From: Chitinophagales bacterium
Lineage (GTDB): Bacteria; Bacteroidota; Bacteroidia; Chitinophagales; CAIODY01
Direction: 5' to 3'
DNA: 7,674 bases
Assembly (NCBI GenBank): GCA_023251415.1
Contig: JAHEYX010000146.1
Location: 1-7,674, forward strand
The notes beneath the pieces are model-generated. The model did not search any database and was not told the DNA's origin. It worked only from the letters and a program-made list of their open reading frames with translations. The position numbers were made by a program, and so were the translations under genes. Positions 1 through 5,686 of this stretch are shown here, piece after piece; the first letter of the stretch is position 1; every line of letters begins with the position of its first letter.

Positions 1-186
1 TCGGTACAAATAGAAGTATTGAATTTATTAGGTCAGGTAGTTTATAAACAAGCATCGAAGTATGAAGATGGTGAATTGAAAGAATCGATGAGTTTACCGA
101 ATTTAACGGCAGGTCATTACTTGGTAAAAGTAACTTGCGGTAATGTGGTAACGATAGAGAAATTGCACCTCAATACGGACCGTTAA
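1..186 (+). CDS. C-terminal fragment of a secreted protein with a T9SS type A sorting domain (5' end outside window)
   Basis: Frame 1 is open from the first base to the TAA at 184-186 and gives 61 residues. The fragment reads VQIEVLNLLGQVVYKQ, then a short linker, then SLPNLTAGHYLVKVTCGN and a last beta strand ending VTIEKLHL. This is the pattern of the Por secretion-system (type A) sorting domain: a V.I.V.N..GQ.V strand, an L.aG.Yl.kv strand and a final basic or hydrophobic strand near the C terminus. By family knowledge, this domain sends proteins with a Sec signal peptide through the type IX secretion system to the cell surface or medium, and it is normally cleaved off. The function of the main protein cannot be told because its N-terminal part lies left of the window. 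A strong terminator follows 20 nt after the stop, so this is the last gene of its transcript. Confidence 0.85.
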   Translation, partial: SVQIEVLNLLGQVVYKQASKYEDGELKESMSLPNLTAGHYLVKVTCGNVVTIEKLHLNTDR

Positions 187-205
187 GGATTTAAACGTTA
201 CTAAT

Positions 206-241
206 AAAATCCCCATTGGAGCAATCCGGTGGGGATTTTTT
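206..241 (+). terminator. Intrinsic terminator after the T9SS type A gene
   Basis: Arms 206-220 and 225-239 pair along 15 positions, with two T.G wobbles (216 and 217 against 229 and 228). The core is CCCC/GGGG, and the loop is GCAA, a GNRA-type tetraloop. Six T residues at 236-241 follow or overlap the base of the stem. This is a textbook Rho-independent terminator for the gene ending at 186. It ends only about 20 nt before the -7 box of the next gene, so it insulates the phosphatase gene from read-through. Confidence 0.92.
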
Positions 242-261
242 ATATTGCTCAATTCTTTTAA

Positions 262-269
262 TACATTTG
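262..269 (+). promoter_or_regulatory. Bacteroidota-type promoter, -7 element TACATTTG
   Basis: TACATTTG matches the TAnnTTTG -7 consensus of the primary sigma factor of Bacteroidota at every fixed position. A TTG at 245-247 could act as the -33 element, but its spacing of 14 nt is shorter than usual. The true -33 position would fall in the T-rich tail of the upstream terminator. Transcription would be expected to start a few bases after 269, leaving a leader of roughly 10 nt before the ATG at 287. No Shine-Dalgarno motif is visible in that leader, as is common in this phylum. The site has not been tested; the call rests on motif and position. Confidence 0.65.
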
Positions 270-286
270 TACTTAATCAGCTTTAC

Positions 287-988
287 ATGACAAAGGAATA
301 CAAGCATCTATTCTTCGACTTGGATCACACCTTGTGGGATTTTGAAACTAACTCGGTGGTGACATTAAAACGAGTATACGATTCGTTTGATTTGCTTAGT
401 AAAGGCATCAATGATCGAGAAAAGTTCATTTCGAATTATCAAGCTATTAATATTGAAATGTGGGGGCAATTCGAACGTGGTGAAATTACACGTACGGAAT
501 TACGTGTTGGCAGATTTTATAAATTACTTTGCTCGTACAATATCCCTGACTTTCAATTTGCAACAACCATTGCGGAAGCTTACTTGCATTTATTACCGGA
601 GCAAAAGGCACTTTTTCCCGGAACTGTTGAATTGCTAAACTACTTAAAAGCTAAACCATATCAATTGCATTTAATCACGAACGGCTTTACTAAGGTTCAA
701 CAACATAAAATTGATAACTGTGGTATAGCGCCTTATTTTACTCATTTAATCACGAGTGAAATGGCAAATGCCAATAAACCTCATCCTGAAATATTTGAGT
801 TTGCTTTAAATAAAAGCGGAGCCCTTATTGAACACAGTATTATGATTGGCGATAATCCCTATGCGGATATGCTTGGTGCTGCCAAGATGGGAATGGACCG
901 AATTTTATTTAATACCAATGCTTTGCCAATGGAAGTTGAAGTAACGCATGAAATTCAAGAATTGCTTCAATTAAAAACGATACTTTAA
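287..988 (+). CDS. HAD-superfamily hydrolase, YjjG/YfnB-type (probable (pyrimidine) 5'-nucleotidase / noncanonical pyrimidine phosphatase)
   Basis: This is a cytoplasmic phosphatase of 233 residues. All four HAD motifs are visible. Motif I is FDLDHT, with nucleophile Asp11, acid/base Asp13 and Thr15. Motif II is LITNG with Thr131 and Asn132. Motif III is Lys164 in NANKPHPEIF. Motif IV is MIGDNPYAD with Asp189 and Asp194, which bind Mg2+. A helical cap (about residues 20-115) sits between motifs I and II. The FDLDHTLWDFE start, the TNG...Q..K motif II and IGDNPYADMLGA match the YjjG/YfnB subfamily. Its characterised members dephosphorylate pyrimidine nucleoside monophosphates, including modified ones, and are seen as house-cleaning enzymes; the substrate here is inferred from the family. 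I chose ATG 287 over the TTG at 245 because the added 14 residues are not family-like and the TTG lies upstream of the promoter. The gene converges with the large minus-strand gene, with 18 bp between the stops. Confidence 0.85.
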   Translation: MTKEYKHLFFDLDHTLWDFETNSVVTLKRVYDSFDLLSKGINDREKFISNYQAINIEMWGQFERGEITRTELRVGRFYKLLCSYNIPDFQFATTIAEAYLHLLPEQKALFPGTVELLNYLKAKPYQLHLITNGFTKVQQHKIDNCGIAPYFTHLITSEMANANKPHPEIFEFALNKSGALIEHSIMIGDNPYADMLGAAKMGMDRILFNTNALPMEVEVTHEIQELLQLKTIL

Positions 989-1006
989 AAGCAATTTGTC
1001 AAACGG

Positions 1007-3724
1007 TTATTTTATCAATTCAATAAAACCGGAAAGTGGTTTTTTAAGCGGAGTTACACCCGTAACGCGAATTTCATATACATCGCATACATAGTAGTAA
1101 GTGCCGGTATTTAATTCTTTACCGGTAAATTTATCTTTACCATCCCAAGCTATTTGCGGATCAGTAGTTTCAAATACCAAACCTCCCCAACGGTTATAAA
1201 TTTTCATGTTAACATGATCAATAAATCGATAAGGTAAAAATGGATGATACACATCGTTTTGGCCATCGCCATTTGGAGTAAATGTATTTGGTAAAATATA
1301 CAATGGACAGTTATCCATGCATACTTTTTTGCTGGCAGCACTTTCATTATAAAAGGAATCAATTGCTGTTACCGCATAACACCCTGCAACCGAATTATTA
1401 TAACTGTGTTCGAATTGAGTTGTGGTGGCAGGTTTCACAGAATCAATTAATGTAAGTGTTTCGTTCTCTTCAGCAGCAAAATAAATTCGATACAGTATAA
1501 CATCATTGGCGCAAGTTAAATTGATGTTGTTCCAACTTAAGTGATTCTTTAAATCATTATAAATGGAATTGTTGCCCGAATTACAAGGGTTTGTTATGCT
1601 TAATTGAGGTGCACATGGCGCAACAGTATCTATTGGTATTGCGCAAATTTCTTGTGAGTAGTTGTAGGTAACAGCAGGCATATTGGGGGCGGTGAAATGT
1701 CCTTTTGTTCTTACTTTGTAACAATAGCTTAAACCATTAATCAAATCCTTATCTACAAATTGATTGCCTGTACTCGATGTTAATGAATCAAATACTAAAG
1801 TAACCGGATTCTTTTTAAAAACGGTGAACGAGTCATTGAGCCAAGGTACTTGCGCTATCCAATTTAAGGTGATTGTATTATCGGTTCCAACAGCTGTAAG
1901 AAAAACACTGGAAGCCGGATCGGAAGAGCCAACTAAAGTAATTCCATTTTGAGCAGAAAAATCCAATCGATACAAATAGGGTTGTTGAACAGTGTTTAAG
2001 GCAGTATCAATATAACTGGTGTCCGTTGCAACTTGAATTTGTGAATAAGTATTGAATTGTTTAGTAGCTACCAATGTAGTTATGGAAGATGCAGAAACGC
2101 CATGATACAATTTAAAAATATAAGGAGGAGGCGTTATTAAAGTATCTAAATCCCCTGCACGCGGTTTTGTCCAACGCACGAAAATAGTTCCATGGTTAGG
2201 ATCGGTGAGTTGAACACTGGCATTGGTTAATACCGGTACATCTTCTTTTAATGCTATACAAACCGGATTACTCGGATGGCCTGAGAACGGATTAAAGGGA
2301 TAGCCGGCTGGTGAAACGTCGCTGAATTCGGCTACTACACGATACGTGTATGATTGTCCACGAACCACTGAATTGTCGGTGTAGGTATATACGGTAACAC
2401 CGGTTGCTATTTGCGTATAACCTAAACCATTCATCCCTTGCTGACAGGAATCTAATTCAGTGCCATCGCATCCGGTTTTACGCCAAATACTAAAGTACCT
2501 GAAACGTGGATTTGATGCACAGGCATAAAGCGATTGCCAATTAATTTTAACAGCGTTGCCAACTTGTGCGGCAGTTAAATTTAATGGAGGAGGAGGAATA
2601 ACATTAATTTTTAAAGTTAAAGAGGTGCTGAGCACTTGATCGCTGCAACTTCCTTGGCCTAAAATAGAGTCGGTTGCATTAAACACCACTTGATACGGGA
2701 AGGCTTTTAAATCGGCACAAGATGTATTCCAATGAAAAGTACCACTTGCAGCTGATGTGGTTGCAGCAGAAGTAAATGTTGCCGGATTAGCAACTAAGTT
2801 TGTTAAAGGTATACCATTGGCATCCAAATTAATCCATTGAAAGGGATCGACATCAGTGGCTTGCACCATCAAGTTAACCGGATTACCGGCCCAAACGCAT
2901 ACGGTAGGAATAGCAGTAACGGCTGGTGGATGATCATTATTACAAGTTACGATAATTTGCATGTCGCGAATAACTGAACCAACTTGATGCGCAACACCAT
3001 AAGAATCTTTACGCCATTCTTTTACTTCATAAGCAATATTAACGATTCCACATAAGGCAGGGCAATTCGCATTCGGATTACTCCAATTAATTTCACCATT
3101 AGCTGGATTAATGGTTAATCCATTCGGATAGGAATAGGGGATAGGTGAAGTCATTTGTACACCACAATTAATGAATGGTGCAACCAAGCCATAGGATAAG
3201 CTATCGCCGTCGGGATCAGAACCATTCGCATTGTATTTAAAGGCATATCCTTGATGCGCGTATACGACCGGGGTATTGTAAAAAACAGCACTGCAATTGT
3301 AACCATAAAACTGCGGGTCCGGCATGTATAAGGTTGAACTAATACTAAATGGAATATGTACCGAATTTTGCAAATTGCAAATACCCGCAATTCGATTAGG
3401 GTCGGTCATACACATGGTATAGGTTCCGGTTCCGGCATATGTATGCGTGCCGTGATAGTAGTTTCTTGTTATGGAATCACAAATTAATTCGGTTTGATCT
3501 CTGTTAATGATTGATGAATCACCGTCTCCCCAATAAATAATTAAATCGAGTTTTATAGTACCTCCCGGAACATTGCGTGTATAGGTAGTTACGGTTGCAG
3601 TATAGGTATTTCCGGAAACATGACAATAAGTTATTTCACCGGCTCGGTTATGCGTAGCAAAAGTTGCTTGATGCATACCAGCCAACAAAATCAGTAACAA
3701 AAGGAAGCGACTTAATATTTTCAT
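1007..3724 (-). CDS. Large secreted protein with fibronectin III-like repeats and a gliding motility-associated C-terminal (T9SS type B / CHU_C) domain
   Basis: This 905-residue surface or extracellular protein starts at ATG 3724. A TTG 21 nt upstream would only add seven polar residues ahead of a good signal peptide. Residues 1-23 are a Sec signal peptide (MKILSR, a Leu/Ile-rich core, then ATFA). The mature part begins THNRAGEITY, a module of about 240 residues with WGDGDS, DPDGDSLSY, NPANGEINW and a closing RDMQIIV. It resembles the conserved N-terminal region of many Bacteroidota proteins annotated only by their gliding-type C terminus. Four beta-rich, FN3-like segments follow at about residues 380-490, 495-605, 605-695 and 700-800. 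Residues 806-905 form the CHU_C/type B sorting domain, with LPNTFTPNGDGQNDVY, KIYNRWGGLVFET, WDGK and GTYYYVCDVYE. By family knowledge this domain directs T9SS export, often with attachment to surface polysaccharide. A role in adhesion or gliding is inferred only; no enzyme motif is seen. Confidence 0.87.
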   Translation of the reverse strand: MKILSRFLLLLILLAGMHQATFATHNRAGEITYCHVSGNTYTATVTTYTRNVPGGTIKLDLIIYWGDGDSSIINRDQTELICDSITRNYYHGTHTYAGTGTYTMCMTDPNRIAGICNLQNSVHIPFSISSTLYMPDPQFYGYNCSAVFYNTPVVYAHQGYAFKYNANGSDPDGDSLSYGLVAPFINCGVQMTSPIPYSYPNGLTINPANGEINWSNPNANCPALCGIVNIAYEVKEWRKDSYGVAHQVGSVIRDMQIIVTCNNDHPPAVTAIPTVCVWAGNPVNLMVQATDVDPFQWINLDANGIPLTNLVANPATFTSAATTSAASGTFHWNTSCADLKAFPYQVVFNATDSILGQGSCSDQVLSTSLTLKINVIPPPPLNLTAAQVGNAVKINWQSLYACASNPRFRYFSIWRKTGCDGTELDSCQQGMNGLGYTQIATGVTVYTYTDNSVVRGQSYTYRVVAEFSDVSPAGYPFNPFSGHPSNPVCIALKEDVPVLTNASVQLTDPNHGTIFVRWTKPRAGDLDTLITPPPYIFKLYHGVSASSITTLVATKQFNTYSQIQVATDTSYIDTALNTVQQPYLYRLDFSAQNGITLVGSSDPASSVFLTAVGTDNTITLNWIAQVPWLNDSFTVFKKNPVTLVFDSLTSSTGNQFVDKDLINGLSYCYKVRTKGHFTAPNMPAVTYNYSQEICAIPIDTVAPCAPQLSITNPCNSGNNSIYNDLKNHLSWNNINLTCANDVILYRIYFAAEENETLTLIDSVKPATTTQFEHSYNNSVAGCYAVTAIDSFYNESAASKKVCMDNCPLYILPNTFTPNGDGQNDVYHPFLPYRFIDHVNMKIYNRWGGLVFETTDPQIAWDGKDKFTGKELNTGTYYYVCDVYEIRVTGVTPLKKPLSGFIELIK
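1025..1045 (+). terminator. Possible weak terminator of the HAD hydrolase gene, inside the 3' end of the convergent gene
   Basis: AAAACC at 1025-1030 can pair with GGTTTT at 1038-1043 across a 7-nt loop, and the T run continues to 1045 (six Ts). It lies 37 nt past the phosphatase stop and within the last codons of the convergent gene. No better hairpin with a T tract is seen between the two stops. The stem is short with only two G-C pairs, so this is tentative. Confidence 0.35.
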
Positions 3725-3913
3725 ACTATTCTGAATCGTAAGCAATTTACAACTTTTTTAGATGTTCACCTATAATCAAGTAAAAAAACGAAATCTTGTA
3801 AAAGCTATTGTGCCACTAGGACTAAATCTTTTAAGCAATTGCAGGTTAGCGGTAGATGAATGACTTATTTCCTCGTGCAGTGTTACTCGGATGGAATGAA
3901 AAGGGATAGTAGT

Positions 3914-3954
3914 AAAAAAGGCATCAATCGCAGTTAATGCAACGGATGCCTTTT
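3914..3954 (-). terminator. Intrinsic terminator of the sdhA-glycosyltransferase-sdhB transcript
   Basis: A perfect 10-bp stem joins 3916-3925 (AAAAGGCATC) with 3945-3954 (GATGCCTTTT) across a 19-nt loop. Read on the minus strand, the descending arm runs into six Ts (complement of 3914-3919). It begins 22 nt after the sdhB stop. The other strand has four Ts at 3951-3954, so weak activity in the plus direction is possible. It means no membrane-anchor gene follows sdhB in this transcript. Confidence 0.88.
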
Positions 3955-3976
3955 AAGCGATAGAATTGGCTAAGTA

Positions 3977-4738
3977 TTATTCCGCAAAGAAGCTGGCGCC
4001 TAAATATTCGCGATTCAATCGAGCAATATTAGTTAATGAAATTTCTTTCGGGCATTCGGCTTCACATGCACCGGTATTGGTACATGAACCAAAACCTTCT
4101 TTATCCATTTGAGCCACCATATTTAAAACACGTGTGGTTCTTTCCGGTAAACCTTGCGGTAATAAAGCAAATTGAGACACTTTAGCTGAAACGAATAACA
4201 TGGCACTTGCGTTTTTACAAGCAGCAACACAAGCTCCACAACCGATACAACTTGCTGCTTCAAACGAGCGATCTGCGTCGTCTTTATTGATAGGTAAACA
4301 ATTGGCATCTTGTGGATTGCCAGTGTTCACCGATACAAAACCACCGGCTTGTTGAATGCGATCGAATGCAGAACGATCTACAACTAAATCCTTAATAACC
4401 GGAAATGCACCGGCTCTCCAAGGCTCAATGGTAATGGTTTCGCCGTCTTTAAAGGCACGCATGTGTAATTGACAAGTGGTAGTACCTTGCCAAGGACCGT
4501 GAGCACGACCATTGATATACATACTGCACATACCACAAATACCTTCACGGCAATCGTGATCAAATGCCACCGGGTCTTTTTTCTCGGCAATTAATTTCTC
4601 ATTTAACACATCAATCATTTCCAAAAACGACATTTCGGTACTGATACCACTGATTGGATAGTTTTCGAAATGCCCTTTGTCGTTTGCGTTTTTTTGACGC
4701 CAAATTTTAAGATTGAGATTGATAGATGTATGTTCCAT
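3977..4738 (-). CDS. sdhB: Succinate dehydrogenase / fumarate reductase iron-sulfur subunit
   Basis: This is the electron-transfer subunit of complex II, 253 residues and close to full length. It carries electrons from the FAD of SdhA to quinone at the membrane anchor. All cluster ligands are visible. The plant-type [2Fe-2S] site is Cys63, Cys68, Cys71 (CREGICGMC) and Cys89 (TTTCQLHM). The C-terminal domain has CIGCGACVAAC (Cys164, 167, 170, 174) and CTNTGACEAECP (Cys219, 225, 229), the pattern that holds the [4Fe-4S] and [3Fe-4S] centres. The spacing matches the SdhB/FrdB family, and the LNLKIWRQKN start fits Bacteroidota members. ATG 4738 is preceded by a very A/T-rich stretch without a Shine-Dalgarno motif. 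The gene starts 12 nt after the stop of the glycosyltransferase gene, so translation and transcription are probably linked to it. No TAnnTTTG box is seen just upstream. The direction of the reaction (succinate oxidation or fumarate reduction) cannot be decided from sequence. Confidence 0.96.
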   Translation of the reverse strand: MEHTSINLNLKIWRQKNANDKGHFENYPISGISTEMSFLEMIDVLNEKLIAEKKDPVAFDHDCREGICGMCSMYINGRAHGPWQGTTTCQLHMRAFKDGETITIEPWRAGAFPVIKDLVVDRSAFDRIQQAGGFVSVNTGNPQDANCLPINKDDADRSFEAASCIGCGACVAACKNASAMLFVSAKVSQFALLPQGLPERTTRVLNMVAQMDKEGFGSCTNTGACEAECPKEISLTNIARLNREYLGASFFAE

Positions 4739-4750
4739 ATTTAAATACGT

Positions 4751-5641
4751 TTATATCTTTTTGTAATTTTTATATTCAAATGGCCTCCAGCCAATGTTTT
4801 TTTGCAAATAATAAAACAGCTTCATTTTCAAGGATGGGAAATGTTTGCGTTTGACATCAATTTCAGTTTTCCAATTCACTTTCGCAATCCGTTCCAACAT
4901 CACTTGCGGATGCGTCTCTTCAAAAACAGCAATCGAATCGATTTGGCTGAATTGGAATTGACTTCCTTTGTTTTTTTCTTTATTCGCTTTCACATATTCC
5001 TGTTGGGCTTGATCATTGCGCCACCACTTACCCATATCGGTATGTTTTTGAAACATATTGACCGGATTTTTCACCCATCCATAATGATAAATAAAGGCCG
5101 GAATCAATTTTACTAACAACTTTCTGCCCTCCAATCTAAAGCCTTGAGCATCTTTATAGGAATGAATCAGCGGGTTGTTGCGTATGATTCGAATTTCTTT
5201 ATTGTACCATTTTACACCATCGGCATAATAATCATAGCTGCCATAAAAATGTTTGTAATGCAACAGTAATCCTTCAACCCGATTATCGTTCAGGTAATTT
5301 TGCATTGCTGTTCGGATGGTTTCGTAATACTTTTCATGAATTACTTCATCGGTTTGCAAATAAATTAACCAATCACTGTCATTGGCAACCTGAGCTTTAG
5401 CTTTATCTGTTTCAACGGCTAATACTTTACCGCCTTCACGCAAGTTTTCGTCCCAAGTGCTTTCAAACACTTTTATTTTTTTATCCTTAATGGCAAGAAC
5501 TTTTGCTAATGTTTCATCTTCACTTTTCCCGACTCCAACAATCAATTCATCAACCAATGGAAGCAGCGACCGTATTGATTCTTCGAATGGGTAATCATAC
5601 TTGATGCCGTTTCGAATAAAGGTAAAACCACTTACTTTCAT
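4751..5641 (-). CDS. GT2-like glycosyltransferase located between sdhA and sdhB
   Basis: This 296-residue cytoplasmic protein has no signal peptide or membrane helix. The start MKVSGFTFIRNGIKYDYP, then LVDELIVGVGKSEDETL, reads as the N-terminal nucleotide-sugar-binding half of a GT-A fold glycosyltransferase (family 2-like). In such enzymes an acidic motif after a hydrophobic strand binds the metal and the sugar nucleotide. Here that is WLIYLQTDEVIHE, with TDE at residues 97-99 in the place of the usual DxD. Later landmarks are HFYGSYDYY (131-139), KEIRIIRNN (148-156), DAQGFR (164-169) and YHYGWVKNP (185-193), a set I recognise from uncharacterised Bacteroidota family 2 proteins. Donor and acceptor are unknown; surface glycan or lipopolysaccharide synthesis is only a guess from the family. 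It starts 45 nt after the sdhA stop and ends 12 nt before sdhB, so it is very likely co-transcribed with both. No frameshift or unusual base composition is apparent. Confidence 0.8.
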   Translation of the reverse strand: MKVSGFTFIRNGIKYDYPFEESIRSLLPLVDELIVGVGKSEDETLAKVLAIKDKKIKVFESTWDENLREGGKVLAVETDKAKAQVANDSDWLIYLQTDEVIHEKYYETIRTAMQNYLNDNRVEGLLLHYKHFYGSYDYYADGVKWYNKEIRIIRNNPLIHSYKDAQGFRLEGRKLLVKLIPAFIYHYGWVKNPVNMFQKHTDMGKWWRNDQAQQEYVKANKEKNKGSQFQFSQIDSIAVFEETHPQVMLERIAKVNWKTEIDVKRKHFPSLKMKLFYYLQKNIGWRPFEYKNYKKI

Positions 5642-5659
5642 GGGTTGATTTTAAGCAGC

Positions 5660-5685
5660 AACAAGCACTCGGGCTTGTTAGTGCT
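5660..5685 (-). other. Two mutually exclusive hairpins in the sdhA-glycosyltransferase spacer
   Basis: Arms 5660-5666 (AACAAGC) and 5673-5679 (GCTTGTT) form a perfect 7-bp stem with a 6-nt loop. Arms 5664-5669 (AGCACT) and 5680-5685 (AGTGCT) form a perfect 6-bp stem with a 10-nt loop. The two share bases 5664-5666, so only one can form at a time. The structure sits just after the sdhA stop and ends 18 nt before the glycosyltransferase ATG. No T tract follows on the minus strand, so it is not a standard terminator. A role in mRNA stability or in setting relative expression within the operon is inference. Confidence 0.4.
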
Positions 5686-5686
5686 A

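Noticed and set aside
245..286. In-frame TTG start extending the HAD phosphatase by 14 residues
   Set aside because: The extension lies upstream of or across a perfect -7 promoter box and does not resemble the family N terminus, which begins a few residues before the FDLDHT motif. ATG 287 fits both points.
960..996. 8-bp inverted repeat (960-967 / 989-996) around the phosphatase stop codon as a terminator
   Set aside because: The loop is about 21 nt, the stem is AT-rich, and no T tract follows on either strand.
1764..1952. Short open frames antisense to or out of frame within the large secreted-protein gene and within sdhA, sdhB and the glycosyltransferase gene
   Set aside because: They overlap strongly supported genes, have no domain-like composition and no start-site signals.
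3725..3745. TTG start extending the large secreted protein by seven residues
   Set aside because: ATG 3724 directly begins a standard signal peptide (Lys, Arg, then a Leu/Ile core), and an ATG is preferred over a TTG giving a polar leader.
3783..3956. Open frame of about 58 codons on the minus strand through the spacer before the large secreted-protein gene
   Set aside because: It has no ATG, runs through the sdhB terminator hairpin, and shows no recognisable protein pattern. A chance open frame is more likely.
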